Shown here piece by piece: positions 1 to 8,626 of a DNA stretch of 64,000 bases. The stretch lies in NCBI RefSeq assembly GCF_004801405.1, contig NZ_SSOB01000020.1, positions 1 to 64,000 of the forward strand. The letters are read 5' to 3'. How positions within the stretch are numbered: the first letter of the stretch is position 1; each line of letters opens with the position of its first letter. The translations under genes were made by a program, and so were the position numbers. Below the pieces are notes generated by a model. The model searched no databases and had not been told where the DNA came from. It saw only the letters and a program-made list of their open reading frames with translations. This DNA is from Cohnella fermenti. GTDB taxonomy: Bacteria > Bacillota > Bacilli > Paenibacillales > Paenibacillaceae.

Positions 1-27
1 CGATATCTACAAATAACCATTCTGTGA
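1..27 (+). CDS. C-terminal end of a group II intron-encoded protein (partial)
   Basis: The first nine codons read RYLQITIL followed by TGA. This short tail, directly followed by a domain V-like hairpin, is what is expected of the last residues of a group II intron reverse transcriptase/maturase whose body lies left of the window. Only eight residues are visible, so the call rests mainly on the intron RNA that follows. Confidence 0.45.
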   Translation, partial: RYLQITIL

Positions 28-122
28 AAGATGCGTCGAAGAGCCGTATGCGGGAATTCCGCACGTACGGATCTGTGAGGGGGACGGGCACAATCCTCGA
101 AAGGAGAGGCCCTACCTACTCG
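1..122 (+). mobile_element. 3' end of a group II intron (domains V and VI), truncated by the window edge
   Basis: Positions 41-73 form the domain V signature: GAGCCGTATGCGG pairs with CCGCACGTACGG and ends in ATC. A domain VI-like stem follows, ending in CCTACTCGAC-type sequence at about 110-122; the complete intron at the right end of the window finishes with the closely similar CCTACTCGAT. The exact 3' splice junction cannot be fixed by eye but lies near 119-124. The sequence after the junction is the right arm of a palindromic repeat (see the array at 125-281), so the intron is inserted in that repeat and not in a gene. Confidence 0.75.
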
Positions 123-124
123 AC

Positions 125-281
125 CATTCGCGCAGCTTAATGATGGGTGGTTTGGGCCATTCTATGTGAAAAATAGCATACATGGAGAAAATTCTGGCCC
201 GAGGTGCCGTATATATGCGAAAAACCACATAAAACGCCGCGATTGCCTCCAATCTAAGCGGACGAATGTGAAAAATCGCAT
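125..281 (+). repeat. Palindrome array A1 (three intact units plus a remnant)
   Basis: The 16-bp imperfect palindromes ATGTGAAAAATAGCAT, ATGCGAAAAACCACAT and ATGTGAAAAATCGCAT start at 164, 215 and 266, exactly 51 bp apart. By comparison with the six other arrays, a first unit should lie at 112-127. Only its right end (CCAT, then TTCGCG as in array A6) remains, directly after the intron 3' end. The linkers between units are conserved with arrays A2, A4, A5 and A6. Confidence 0.85.
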
Positions 282-340
282 AAAATCGCAAAAAGTGTTC
301 GGGCCAGAGGGGGCAAAGGGGGCCAAGGGAGCGGACAGCG

Positions 341-440
341 ATGCGTGAAGGTGCGCGGAAATGCGTGGAGAAGCCGGAAGATGTGCGGAGTTGCGTGAAG
401 GTGCGCGAAGATACATGAAGAAGCCGGAAGATGCGAGGGG
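341..440. repeat. 50-bp direct duplication
   Basis: Two 50-bp copies (341-390 and 391-440) share TGCGTGAAGGTGCGCG and AAGCCGGAAGATG at matching positions. The stretch from 282 to 499 is otherwise G-rich and holds no convincing gene. Confidence 0.6.
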
Positions 441-499
441 GCTGCGGGGGAGGCGAAGAGAGGGAAAGATATCCCGCGAGAAGTCTTCGGCCTGCCAAA

Positions 500-528
500 T
501 TGACAAGCGGGCACCTGCGATTTATAAT
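500..528 (+). promoter_or_regulatory. Sigma-A promoter of the SDR gene
   Basis: TTGACA at 500-505, a 17-bp spacer and TATAAT at 523-528: a consensus vegetative promoter. A small palindrome ACAATTGT lies just downstream (about 537-544), a possible operator for the neighbouring TetR protein (speculative). Confidence 0.85.
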
Positions 529-574
529 TTAATCGTACAATTGTCTAATAAAATTCCGTGTGGAGGGATACATC

Positions 575-1342
575 ATGCGTTTGGAAGGCAAAGTAGCGAT
601 CGTTACCGGAGCGGCGTCGGGCATGGGCAAGGCAATTGCGGAACTTTATGCGAAGGAAGGCGCGAAGGTCGTTGCGACCGACTTGAACCTGGAGGGCGTG
701 CAAGCCGTCGTGGAAGGGATCAAAGCAAACGGCGGAACGGCGGTAGCGATCAAGACGAACGTAGGCAATCTCGACGATGTCAATGCGATGATCGATACGG
801 CGGTTAGCGAATACGGCACGCTCGATATTCTCGTCAACAACGCCGGCATCATGGACAACATGGCGGCGGTAGGCGATGTGGACGACGCTCGCTGGGACCT
901 CATCTTCGACGTGAACACGAAGGGCGTCATGCGCGCGATCCGCAAGGCGATTCCGATTTTCCTCGAGAAGGGCAAGGGAGTTATCGTCAACACCGCTTCC
1001 ACCGGCGGCTTCAGCGGCGCTCATGCGGGCGCGGCTTATGTCGCTTCCAAGCATGCGGTCGTCGGCCTGACGAAGAATACGGCGTTCATGTACGCCCAGC
1101 AGGGCATCCGCTGCAACGCGATCGCTCCGGGAGGCACGGCGACGAACATCACGTCCAGCGTCGGCATCGCGAACTTCAATCCGTTCGGCGCTTCCCGCAC
1201 GCAACTGACGGCGAGCATCATGCCGCGCGTCGGCACTCCGGAGGAGATCGCCCAAGTGGCGCTGTTCCTCGGCTCCGACGAGTCGAGCTTCGTGAACGGC
1301 GCCATCGTCACGGCGGACGCGGGCTGGACGGCGGCGTTCTGA
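575..1342 (+). CDS. Short-chain dehydrogenase/reductase (SDR)
   Basis: A 255-residue cytoplasmic NAD(P)-dependent oxidoreductase of the classical SDR family. The N-terminal Rossmann motif TGAASGMG is at residues 11-18, NNAG at 88-91, and the catalytic tetrad is Asn114, Ser142, Tyr155 (YVASK) and Lys159. The length is typical of the family. The ATG at 575 follows GGAGGG at a good distance and is preferred over the in-frame GTG at 560. The nearest homologues are 3-oxoacyl-ACP reductase- or glucose dehydrogenase-like proteins, so the substrate cannot be told. A perfect promoter lies upstream. The TetR-type gene behind it on the same strand may control it, but this is inference. Confidence 0.88.
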   Translation: MRLEGKVAIVTGAASGMGKAIAELYAKEGAKVVATDLNLEGVQAVVEGIKANGGTAVAIKTNVGNLDDVNAMIDTAVSEYGTLDILVNNAGIMDNMAAVGDVDDARWDLIFDVNTKGVMRAIRKAIPIFLEKGKGVIVNTASTGGFSGAHAGAAYVASKHAVVGLTKNTAFMYAQQGIRCNAIAPGGTATNITSSVGIANFNPFGASRTQLTASIMPRVGTPEEIAQVALFLGSDESSFVNGAIVTADAGWTAAF

Positions 1343-1528
1343 TCCGGTTCCCAAACGCAACCTCAGAGGCAGCAGGCGCACCGTCGCTTGTTGCCTTTTC
1401 TCATGGAGCATCCACCGACTATACAATTTGCCAACATCGTGATAATATACTCTTCATATTCATTTTTATCGGACAGTTTGTGGACAAAACGTTCATTAAA
1501 CGCAAACGGATTTGAGGAGAACAGTGAG

Positions 1529-2098
1529 TTGAACGAGAACGATCTTAGAGTTATCAAGACGAAGAGGGCGCTGCACGAGGCGCTTCTGTCGCTGCTCAAG
1601 GCCAAGCCGCTCGAGGCGATCTCGGTCTCGGCCCTGTGCGCCAAGGCGACGATTACGAGAGGGACGTTTTACTTGCATTACAAGGATGTCGGAGCGGTGT
1701 TCGACGAGCACCTGGGCTCGCTGCTGCGCGACCTCGAGGACTCCTATATGGAGCCTTATCGCCACGGAACTCTCGATCTTCCTCGCCAGCTTGATCCGAC
1801 GACGATCCGGATTTTCCACCATGTGAAGAAGTACCAGAAGTTCTACGAGATCGTCTTCGACCGCAACTCGCCGCTGTCCTATTATTACTCCCTCCTGGAG
1901 AAAATAAAGCGGCTGATGAGCGACACGTTGAAGGAGCACGTCCGACTGGAGCGCGACCCCACCATGATGATCTCATACCAGGCGAACGCAATTATGGGCT
2001 TGCTTATTCAGTGGTACGAGGAAGGCTTCGCACGAAGCCCCGAAGCGATGAACGACGAGCTGACGTATTACATCAAGCTGCAAAATTTCGCTCCTTAG
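1529..2098 (+). CDS. TetR/AcrR family transcriptional regulator
   Basis: A 189-residue regulator starting at TTG 1529, nine bases after GAGGAG; upstream in-frame ATG codons would add an unlikely hydrophobic leader. The N-terminal helix-turn-helix includes ISVSALCAKATITRGTFYLHY at about residues 30-50, with the TFYLHY(K) signature that closes TetR recognition helices. The C-terminal ligand-binding domain resembles the TetR type seen beside dihydroxyacetone kinase or SDR genes. It probably represses itself or the SDR gene before it. The inverted-repeat-like GGACAGTTTGTGGACA just upstream could be its operator. The ligand is unknown. Confidence 0.85.
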   Translation: MNENDLRVIKTKRALHEALLSLLKAKPLEAISVSALCAKATITRGTFYLHYKDVGAVFDEHLGSLLRDLEDSYMEPYRHGTLDLPRQLDPTTIRIFHHVKKYQKFYEIVFDRNSPLSYYYSLLEKIKRLMSDTLKEHVRLERDPTMMISYQANAIMGLLIQWYEEGFARSPEAMNDELTYYIKLQNFAP

Positions 2099-2193
2099 CG
2101 GCAGCGATCCTGAAGGCTCCTTTCGCGTTTGCGATGGGGCTTTTCTTTTTGCAGTGTTGGGGAGGAGGCGCCGACGATGGATGCCCGGGATTT

Positions 2194-2363
2194 ATGTGAA
2201 AATTCACATTGGCGCGGCTCGATACCGGGTGGATTGAACGATTATATGTGAAAAATAGTATACATGGAGGAATTTCCGGCTCAAGGTGCTGGATGGATGC
2301 GAAAAATCACATGAAACGCCTCGATTCCCACAAATTCCGGCCGATAAATGTGAAAAATCATAT
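2194..2363 (+). repeat. Palindrome array A2
   Basis: Four imperfect 16-bp palindromes start at 2194, 2246, 2297 and 2348 (spacings 52, 51, 51): ATGTGAAAATTCACAT, ATGTGAAAAATAGTAT, ATGCGAAAAATCACAT, ATGTGAAAAATCATAT. The array fills the gap between the convergent tetR-like gene and gcvPB, about 95 bp after the tetR stop. Confidence 0.9.
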
Positions 2364-2489
2364 AAAACGCCAAAGCCGCCGCACCGCGCGCCGGACCGGG
2401 GGAGAAGTGGAGCGCAGGGCGGGGAAGATGGCGGGAAATCGCAAGGCAAACGCAGGGGAGAGGGGGCGGAGAGGTCCCGCAAACCGAAA

Positions 2490-2522
2490 AAGAACCGTCA
2501 GGCGACTTCCCTGACGGTTCTT
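2490..2522 (-). terminator. Rho-independent terminator of the gcvT-gcvPA-gcvPB operon
   Basis: A perfect 13-bp inverted repeat (AAGAACCGTCAGG ... CCTGACGGTTCTT) with a 7-base loop. Read on the minus strand it continues into a T-rich run, 12 bp after the gcvPB stop codon. A very similar hairpin is found at 30497-30526. Confidence 0.9.
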
Positions 2523-2533
2523 CGAGCAAGCGA

Positions 2534-4093
2534 TTAGCTGCAAGCGCAGTTGAGCACCGGCTTGCGGGCGGCGGTCGTCTCGTCGAGGCGGCGGACGACG
2601 GTGTCGTACGGCGCGTTCAGGACGATGTCCGGGGTCGTGCGCGCTTCTTCGGCGATGCGGATCATCGTGTCGATGAAGCCGTCGAGCGTCTCCTTGCTCT
2701 CGGTCTCGGTCGGCTCGATCATGATGCACTCCTCGACGTTAAGCGGGAAGTAGATGGTCGGCGGGTGGTAGCCGAAGTCGAGCAGCCGCTTCGCGACGTC
2801 GAGCGTGCGGACGCCGAAGGCCTTAAGGCCGCGGCCCGACATGACGAACTCGTGCTTGCATACGCCCGGGTACGGGATCTCGTAGTGCGGCGCGAGGCGG
2901 GCCATCATGTAGTTGGCGTTCAGCACGGCGCATTCGGAGACGCGGCGCAGCCCATCCGGCCCGTAGGTCCGGATGTACGTGTACGCGCGGACGAGGATGC
3001 CGAAGTTGCCGTAGTACGCCTTCACGCGGCCGATCGATTGCGGGATGTCGTAATCGAAGAAGTACGATCCGTCCTCGCGGCGGGCGACGAGCGGCTTCGG
3101 CAGGAACGGCATCAGCTTGGCCTTGACGCCGACCGGGCCGGCGCCGGGGCCGCCGCCGCCGTGCGGCGTGCTCATTGTTTTGTGCAGGTTGAGGTGAACG
3201 ACGTCGAAGCCCATGTCGCCCGGGCGGGTGATGCCCATGATGGCGTTGGAGTTCGCGCCGTCGTAGTACAGCAGGCCGCCCGCATCGTGGACAATCTGGG
3301 CGATCTCGACGATCTGCTCCTCGAACAGGCCGAGCGTGCTCGGGTTCGTCAGCATCAGCGCCGCGGTGTCGGCGCCGACGGCCGCGCGCAGGGCGTCCAG
3401 GTCGACCATGCCGCGCTCGTTGGACTTGATCGTGACCGTCTCGAAGCCGGCGACGGTTGCGCTCGCCGGGTTCGTTCCGTGCGAGGAGTCGGGCACGATG
3501 ACCTTCGTGCGGGATTCGCCGTGGCTCTCGTGGTAGGCGCGGATCATCATGAGGCCGGTCCATTCACCGTGTGCGCCTGCGGCTGGCTGCAGCGTCACTT
3601 GATCCATGCCGGTCAGGGCGGCGAGGTCGTGCTGCAGCGTGTGAAGCAGCTCGAGCGCGCCCTGGATGCTCTCCTCCGGCTGGTAAGGGTGGATCTTCGC
3701 GAAGCCGGCGAAGCGCGCCGTGTCTTCGTTGATCTTCGGGTTGTACTTCATCGTACACGACCCGAGCGGGTAGAAGCCGTTGTCGACGCCGAAGTTGCGG
3801 CGGGACAGCTCGGTGTAGTGGCGGACGACGTCCACCTCGTACACTTCCGGCAGCCCAGCCGGCGTCGCGCGCAGCATGGAGGCCGGGATCAGCTCGGACA
3901 CCGGCACCTCCGGCACGTCGAGCGGCGGCAGCGAGTAGGCGACGCGGCCCGGCTTGCTCAGCTCGAAGATCAGCGACTTCTCCGGCTTGGTCGATACGTT
4001 CTGGAATCCGCCTGCGGTCGAAGCGGCGGCAACGGCCGTCTCCGTTTGATCTGCGGCGCTTGTCATCGTCGTGTTCTCGTTCAGCGTGGTCAT
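2534..4093 (-). CDS. gcvPB: Glycine dehydrogenase (decarboxylating) subunit 2
   Basis: The PLP-binding half of the split glycine decarboxylase (P-protein) used by Firmicutes. With subunit 1 it decarboxylates glycine and passes the aminomethyl group to lipoylated GcvH. The 519-residue protein carries [14 protein letters not shown], with Lys305 as the expected Schiff-base lysine, and NPSTLGLFE upstream of it. The N-terminal ~50 residues are an alanine/threonine-rich extension of unclear role. Its start overlaps the gcvPA stop in an ATGA arrangement, so the two are translationally coupled. It is the last gene of the leftward operon and is followed by a strong terminator. Confidence 0.97.
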   Translation of the reverse strand: MTTLNENTTMTSAADQTETAVAAASTAGGFQNVSTKPEKSLIFELSKPGRVAYSLPPLDVPEVPVSELIPASMLRATPAGLPEVYEVDVVRHYTELSRRNFGVDNGFYPLGSCTMKYNPKINEDTARFAGFAKIHPYQPEESIQGALELLHTLQHDLAALTGMDQVTLQPAAGAHGEWTGLMMIRAYHESHGESRTKVIVPDSSHGTNPASATVAGFETVTIKSNERGMVDLDALRAAVGADTAALMLTNPSTLGLFEEQIVEIAQIVHDAGGLLYYDGANSNAIMGITRPGDMGFDVVHLNLHKTMSTPHGGGGPGAGPVGVKAKLMPFLPKPLVARREDGSYFFDYDIPQSIGRVKAYYGNFGILVRAYTYIRTYGPDGLRRVSECAVLNANYMMARLAPHYEIPYPGVCKHEFVMSGRGLKAFGVRTLDVAKRLLDFGYHPPTIYFPLNVEECIMIEPTETESKETLDGFIDTMIRIAEEARTTPDIVLNAPYDTVVRRLDETTAARKPVLNCACS

Positions 4094-5451
4094 GCTACCA
4101 CTTCCCCCAATCTGCTTGCGAAGCTGTCGATCTCGGTGCGCGTGCGCTTCTCGGTGACGGCGATCAGCATATGGCCCTTAAGCTCGGGATATGCGATGCC
4201 CAGGTCGTAGCCGCCGAGGTAGCCGGCTTCGAGCAGCTTAAGGTTCGTCTCCTTGACGGAGGCGCCTTCCGGCAGCTTCACGACGAATTCGTTGAAGAAC
4301 GGAGCGCCGAACGGAAGCTCGAAGCCTTGAGCCTTCAGCGTGTTCGCCGCGTAGTGAGCCTTCTGCAGGTTCAGAGTGGCGGCGTCGATGAGGCCTTGCT
4401 TGCCCATCGTCGAGAGATAGATCGAGGCGCACAGGGCGAGCAGCGCCTGGTTGGAGCAGATGTTCGACGTCGCCTTCTCGCGGCGAATGTGCTGCTCGCG
4501 GGCTTGCAGCGTCAGCACGAAGCCGCGCTTGCCGTCCTGGTCGGTCGTCTGGCCGACGATCCGGCCGGGCATCCGGCGCATAAGCGGCTCGGCGACGGCG
4601 AAGAAGCCGCAGGTCGGGCCGCCGAGCGATTGCGAGATGCCGAGCGGCTGCGCATCGCCGACGCAGATGTCGGCGCCGAGCTTGCCCGGCGTCTCGAGCA
4701 GGCCGAGCGCCATCGGGTTGGCGCTGACGACGAGCAGGCCCTTCGCGCCGTGGATGATCGGCTCGATGGCGGCGATGTCCTCGACCGCGCCGAAGAAGTT
4801 CGGCGACTGCACGAGCACGGCGGCAGTAAGGGTCGTGACCGCAGCGCGCAGGGCGTCGAGGTCGGTCACGCCGCCGGTGCAGCCGATCTCGACGATCTCG
4901 AGATTAAGGCCGTGCGCCATCGTGCGGAGCGCTTCGCGTGCCTCCGGATGGACGGCGCGGGAGACGACAAGCTGCTTGCGCCTCGTCGCGCCTGCGGCGA
5001 GGGCGCCGGCTTCGGACATCGCCGTGACGCCGTCGTACATGCTCGCGTTGGCGACCTTCATGCCGGTCAGCTCGCAGATGTACGATTGGAATTCGAAGAT
5101 CGCCTGCAGCTCGCCCTGGCTGATCTCCGGCTGGTACGGGGTATAGGCGGTATAAAACTCCGAACGGGAAATCATATGGTTAATGACGACCGGAAGATGG
5201 TGATCGTAGATGCCGGCTCCGAGGAAGCTCTTGTAGCGATCGGTGTCGGCGTTGCGGCCGGCCAGCTCCTTCATGTGCTCAAGCAGAGAGAACTCGTCGA
5301 GCGCGGACGACATCGGCATCGTGCCCTTGTAGCGAATGGCTTCGGGAATGTCGCGGAACAGGTCCTCCGTGGACGATACGCCGATCGTTGCCAGCATCTC
5401 GGCCTGGTCTTGCTCGGTCATCGGAATGTAGCGGTGCAGATTAGTAGCCAT
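4090..5451 (-). CDS. gcvPA: Glycine dehydrogenase (decarboxylating) subunit 1
   Basis: A 453-residue partner of GcvPB, forming the heterotetrameric P-protein of the glycine cleavage system in the cytoplasm. Characteristic family segments are visible: the N-terminal [15 protein letters not shown], the mid-protein [17 protein letters not shown], and [10 protein letters not shown]. It lies nine bases after gcvT and overlaps gcvPB by four bases. Split P-protein subunits of this size are the rule in Bacilli. Expression should follow the glycine riboswitch ahead of gcvT. Confidence 0.97.
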   Translation of the reverse strand: MATNLHRYIPMTEQDQAEMLATIGVSSTEDLFRDIPEAIRYKGTMPMSSALDEFSLLEHMKELAGRNADTDRYKSFLGAGIYDHHLPVVINHMISRSEFYTAYTPYQPEISQGELQAIFEFQSYICELTGMKVANASMYDGVTAMSEAGALAAGATRRKQLVVSRAVHPEAREALRTMAHGLNLEIVEIGCTGGVTDLDALRAAVTTLTAAVLVQSPNFFGAVEDIAAIEPIIHGAKGLLVVSANPMALGLLETPGKLGADICVGDAQPLGISQSLGGPTCGFFAVAEPLMRRMPGRIVGQTTDQDGKRGFVLTLQAREQHIRREKATSNICSNQALLALCASIYLSTMGKQGLIDAATLNLQKAHYAANTLKAQGFELPFGAPFFNEFVVKLPEGASVKETNLKLLEAGYLGGYDLGIAYPELKGHMLIAVTEKRTRTEIDSFASRLGEVVA

Positions 5452-5460
5452 GCGCGGGAT

Positions 5461-6609
5461 TCACTCCTTCGGAAGTCTCTTGTAGAATGGGGACTTGATC
5501 ACTTCGGCTTTCAGCCGCTTGCCGCGAATCTCGACGTCCACTACGGTGCCGAGAGCGGAATGGGCGGCGTCGATCAGCGCAAGCCCGAGGTTGCGCTTCA
5601 GCGTCGGGGATTGCGTCCCCGTCGTCACTTCGCCGATCTGCACGTCTCCGGCGTAGACCGGATAGTGGGAGCGCGGGATGCCGCGATCGATCATCTCGAT
5701 GCCGACCAGCTTGCGCGGCAGCCCCTCTTCCTTCTGCTTGACGAGCGCGTCCTTGCCGATGAAGTCGTCCTTGTTCAGCTTAACGAAGAAGCCGACCCCC
5801 GCTTCGAGCGGAGTGATCGTGCTCGACAGCTCCTGGCCGTACAGCGGCAGGCGGGCTTCGAAGCGCAGCGTGTCGCGCGCGCCGAGTCCGGCCGGAAGCA
5901 GGCCGAACGGCTCACCCGCCGCGAGCAGCGCATTCCAGACATCGCCGGCTTGCCCGGCCGGGACATAGAGCTCGAAGCCGTCTTCGCCGGTATAACCGGT
6001 GCGGGAGACGATGACATTCGCACCCGCCACCGCAACGTCGGTCTTGAAGCGGTACGACGGCAGCTCCAGCACCTCATCGCCCGCGCCTAACGCACGCAGA
6101 ATCTCGACCGCCCGGGGGCCTTGCAGCGCGAGCAAGGCATAATTGTCGGAGACATTTTCCAAGAGGACGTCCCCATCCAGATGCTGTTGCAGCCATGCGA
6201 AGTCCTTGTCGATGTTGGACGCGTTCACGACGACCAGGTAGCGGTCCGCGGAGATGCGGTACACGAGCAGATCGTCGACGACGCCCCCGTCCGGGTAGCA
6301 CAGGAGCGTATATTGCGCCTGTCCGTCGACCAGCTTGGTCACGTCGTTCGTCGTCATCCGGTTCAGGAAGCTCTCGGCGGAGCGTCCCGTCACCAGAAAT
6401 TCGCCCATGTGCGAGACGTCGAACAGTCCGGCTTGCCGGCGCACCGCGTCGTGCTCCTTCTGAATGCCGGAGAATTGCACCGGAAGGTCCCAGCCGCCGA
6501 AGTCGATGCAGCGGACGCCGGGAAGCTGCGCGTAGTGAGGGTAGAGCGGTGTTCGCTTGAGTTCGTTGCTGGATTGGGTCAAATCGTTCGAATCGATCGA
6601 AGCGGTCAT
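5461..6609 (-). CDS. gcvT: Glycine cleavage system T-protein (aminomethyltransferase)
   Basis: A 382-residue tetrahydrofolate-dependent aminomethyltransferase that releases ammonia from GcvH-bound aminomethyl and forms methylene-THF. Family motifs include [24 protein letters not shown] and [13 protein letters not shown]. The ATG at 6609 follows GGAGGAG and is chosen over an upstream extension that would run into the riboswitch. First gene of the gcvT-gcvPA-gcvPB operon. A tandem glycine aptamer and a terminator hairpin precede it, so transcription should continue only when glycine is abundant. Confidence 0.97.
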   Translation of the reverse strand: MTASIDSNDLTQSSNELKRTPLYPHYAQLPGVRCIDFGGWDLPVQFSGIQKEHDAVRRQAGLFDVSHMGEFLVTGRSAESFLNRMTTNDVTKLVDGQAQYTLLCYPDGGVVDDLLVYRISADRYLVVVNASNIDKDFAWLQQHLDGDVLLENVSDNYALLALQGPRAVEILRALGAGDEVLELPSYRFKTDVAVAGANVIVSRTGYTGEDGFELYVPAGQAGDVWNALLAAGEPFGLLPAGLGARDTLRFEARLPLYGQELSSTITPLEAGVGFFVKLNKDDFIGKDALVKQKEEGLPRKLVGIEMIDRGIPRSHYPVYAGDVQIGEVTTGTQSPTLKRNLGLALIDAAHSALGTVVDVEIRGKRLKAEVIKSPFYKRLPKE

Positions 6610-6660
6610 CCTAGGTGTCTCCTCCTCGGGGGAATTGTACGTCAACATGAAGTGTACGCC

Positions 6661-6735
6661 AAAAAGGACAGTCGCAAAAAGAAAGCGCGTCCGCAGCCGA
6701 AGCTGATCTCGCGTCTTCTCTTTGCTCTGTCCTTT
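6661..6735 (-). terminator. Expression-platform terminator of the gcvT glycine riboswitch
   Basis: On the minus strand the end of aptamer 2 (AAGGACAGAGCAAAGAGAA) can pair with a downstream arm containing TTTCTTTTTG and CTGTCC, followed by TTTTT. Because the GGACAG segment belongs to the aptamer P1 region, glycine binding and terminator formation are mutually exclusive: an ON switch. Confidence 0.8.
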
Positions 6736-6931
6736 GTACCTGAGAGTTACCTTAGATCCAGACGGATGTAAGTTTCCCCGTGGGTGATTCCGCCGTTGGC
6801 TTCGCGCCAAGCGGAATGCTCTCCAGAGTTGCGTCCGGCAAAGGTCCTTTTGCCTGAGAGATTCGCCTCGCCTTGCGAGGGGTTGCTCCTTCGGCGTCGC
6901 CTCCGTGTTGCTTGTGGGCGATCTCTCCCGC
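6722..6931 (-). promoter_or_regulatory. Tandem glycine riboswitch upstream of gcvT
   Basis: Two consecutive glycine aptamers read on the minus strand. Aptamer 1 (about 6931-6841) has GGGAGAG, CCGAAGGAGCAA and AATCTCTCAGGCAAAAGGACC. Aptamer 2 (about 6833-6722) has CTCTGGAGAG, AAACTTACATCC and GTAACTCTCAGGTACAAAGGACAGAG. These match the well-known two-aptamer arrangement of Bacillus gcvT leaders. Confidence 0.95.
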
Positions 6932-6966
6932 TGCCATCATCCGCTGTATTCTATTATCACTGTATA

Positions 6967-6996
6967 TTCTTACACGAGAGGGGGAGGGAGTGTCAA
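6967..6996 (-). promoter_or_regulatory. Promoter of the gcvT operon
   Basis: On the minus strand TTGACA (6996-6991), an 18-bp spacer and TAAGAA (6972-6967) lie about 35 bp ahead of the first aptamer. The -35 is consensus; the -10 is weak. Confidence 0.6.
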
Positions 6997-7047
6997 TGAC
7001 AAAATGCGCAAAAATATATTTTTTTCCAACGTTTTTTGGCCGCCGCC

Positions 7048-7076
7048 TTGACATGGTGTCCGATTGTGGATTAATC
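7048..7076 (+). promoter_or_regulatory. Promoter of gcvH
   Basis: TTGACA at 7048-7053, a 17-bp spacer, then TTAATC at 7071-7076. It is divergent from the gcvT promoter 50 bp away, so gcvH is transcribed separately. Confidence 0.65.
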
Positions 7077-7107
7077 TAAGCACGTTGCAGCGATGCATTA
7101 ACCGAAT

Positions 7108-7200
7108 ATAGCGGATGACGAGTCTTGCGAAGACCGGAAGACCGTATAAACTCTCAGGTACCCGGGACAGAGGACTTGGCGCGAGCCGGTTCGCTGTCTA
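7108..7200 (+). promoter_or_regulatory. Probable single-aptamer glycine riboswitch ahead of gcvH
   Basis: The leader contains CTTGCGAAGACCGGAAGACC followed by AAACTCTCAGGTACCCGGGACAGAGGAC, closely matching the 3' half of a glycine aptamer. The usual 5' GGAGAG is replaced by GGATGACGAG, so this is a divergent or single-type aptamer. GACAG (7176-7180) can pair with CTGTC around 7193-7199, followed by TATTTCT, giving a possible weak terminator. A covariance-model search would settle it. Confidence 0.65.
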
Positions 7201-7265
7201 TTTCTGCATAGAGAGATCGAGTTTGGCCCATAATCATTACGATGATCTGAGAGGATGTTGACGAG

Positions 7266-7661
7266 ATGAGCGAAGTTAAAGCGGGATTGGGTTACACGGA
7301 AGAGCACGAGTGGGCGGAGGCGCAGGGGGCGAATGTCGTGCGCATCGGCATCACGGACTTCGCGCAGAGCCAGCTTGGCGACATCGTGTTCGTGGAGTTG
7401 CCGGAGGTGGGAACGTCGCTTGAGGCGAACGAGACGATGGGCACGATCGAATCCGTCAAGACGGTATCGGACCTGTTCAGCCCGGTAAGCGGCACGGTCG
7501 TCAAGGTGAACGAGGCATTGATCGATGCGCCGGAGAAGGTGAACGAAGAGCCCTACGGAGAAGGCTGGATCGTCGAAGTCGAGGTGCAGGGCGATGCGGC
7601 GGACGCGGTGGCGGGACTGATCAGCTCGGAGAAGTATGCGGAGTTTATCGCTTCGAAATAA
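7266..7661 (+). CDS. gcvH: Glycine cleavage system H-protein
   Basis: A 131-residue lipoyl carrier that shuttles the aminomethyl group between P- and T-proteins. The lipoylated lysine is Lys65 in ESVKTVSD, the family signature; [23 protein letters not shown] is the conserved fold core. The ATG at 7266 follows GAGAGG at a somewhat long distance. It is divergent from the gcvT operon and apparently has its own glycine-responsive leader. H-protein may also serve lipoate relay in Firmicutes, which could explain separate control (inference). Confidence 0.97.
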   Translation: MSEVKAGLGYTEEHEWAEAQGANVVRIGITDFAQSQLGDIVFVELPEVGTSLEANETMGTIESVKTVSDLFSPVSGTVVKVNEALIDAPEKVNEEPYGEGWIVEVEVQGDAADAVAGLISSEKYAEFIASK

Positions 7662-7786
7662 GCGGCAAAAGCGGCCCGATAGGCGGATCGCGGCGAAGCG
7701 TCATAAGGAGCGACATAAAGAAGCGTCAAGTCATAAAGAAGCGTCATAAGGAGAAGGGGCACGTATAAGCGTGCCTCTGACCGCGG

Positions 7787-7813
7787 CCCCCTCGAACGTC
7801 GAGGGGGGTTTTT
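7787..7813 (+). terminator. Rho-independent terminator after gcvH
   Basis: CCCCCTCGA, a 3-base loop and TCGAGGGGG, followed by GTTTTT. It ends only 8 bp before the 51-bp minisatellite. Between the gcvH stop and this hairpin (7662-7786) there are short direct repeats built on CATAAAGAAGCGTCA and a weaker GGGGCACG/CGTGCCTC stem, but no gene. Confidence 0.9.
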
Positions 7814-7820
7814 GCCTATG

Positions 7821-8353
7821 TATGGCATCTCGTACCGCACATTGGTTCGCAGTCTCGGCTTTCCGCCGAAGTATGGCATCTCGTACCGCACATTGGCTCG
7901 CAGTCCCGGCTTCCCGCCGAAGTACGGCATCCCGTACCGCACATTGGCTCGCAGTTTCGACTTCCCGTCGAAGTATGGCATCCCGTACCACACATTGGCT
8001 CGCAGTCTCGGCTTTCCGCCGAAGTATGGCATCTCGTACCGCACATTGACTCGCAGTCTCGGCTTTCCGCCGAAGTGTGGCACTCCGTACCGCACATTGG
8101 CTCGCAGTCTCGGCTTTCCGCCGAAGTACGGCATCCCGTACCGCACATTGACTCGCAGTCTCGGCTTTCCGCCGAAGTATGGCATCTCGTACCGCACATT
8201 GGTTCGCAATCTCGGCTTTCCGCCGAAGTATGGCATCCCGTACCACACATTGGCTCACAGTTTCGGCTTCCCGCCGAAGTATGGCATCCCGTACCGCACA
8301 TTGACTCGCAATTTCGGCTTTCCGCCGAAGTATGGCATCTCGTACCGCACATT
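7821..8353 (+). repeat. 51-bp minisatellite, ten full units plus a partial eleventh
   Basis: Units start at 7821 and every 51 bp to 8331 without a single indel. Each unit can form two hairpins: GTAYGG-CATC-YCGTAC across the unit junction, and TCGGC-TTTCC-GCCGA near its end. All differences among the ten full units are transitions. Because 51 is a multiple of 3, frames on both strands stay open (17-residue repeats such as YGISYRTLARSLGFPPK), but no ribosome binding site or consistent codon bias marks any of them as a gene. Confidence 0.95.
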
Positions 8354-8455
8354 CCGCCCCGCACACTCGCCCCGCCCGCACACCCGCCGCCGCACTTTTC
8401 CGCAGCCCGGCTTCCCGTCCATGGAAGCGTTCGGGTGTCGACAAACTCCGGTTTT

Positions 8456-8626
8456 ATGTGGTTTTTCGCATTCGCAGCCTCGTATATCGCCGAAAATAAC
8501 GTTTTTATGCGGTTTTTCACATTCATTGGATGGGAGCGGTACGGGAGGGGCGGTATTTATGTGAAATTTAACATAAATTCGCTCAGAAGGCCACGTTTTG
8601 CCCGGGATGAATGTGGTTTTTCACAT
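8456..8626 (-). repeat. Palindrome array A3 (reverse orientation)
   Basis: Four palindromes start at 8456, 8507, 8559 and 8611 (spacings 51, 52, 52). Read on the minus strand the order is ATGTGAAAAACCACAT, ATGTTAAATTTCACAT, ATGTGAAAAACCGCAT, ATGCGAAAAACCACAT. Flanking AAAAC and TCAT bases match the other arrays, but the linkers are more diverged. Confidence 0.85.

Noticed and set aside
361-807. 148-codon ORF overlapping the SDR start
   Set aside because: Out of frame with the SDR gene, crosses its promoter and is Arg/Gly-rich; no ribosome binding site.
4060-6090. 676-codon plus-strand ORF over gcvPA/gcvT
   Set aside because: Shadow of the real minus-strand genes in GC-rich DNA; its sequence is Arg/Ala/Asp-rich with no family motif.
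7553-8564. Long repetitive ORFs on both strands across the 51-bp minisatellite
   Set aside because: All frames stay open because the unit is a multiple of three; there is no ribosome binding site, and substitutions are mostly non-synonymous in each frame. Two of the minus-strand frames also run antisense to gcvH.
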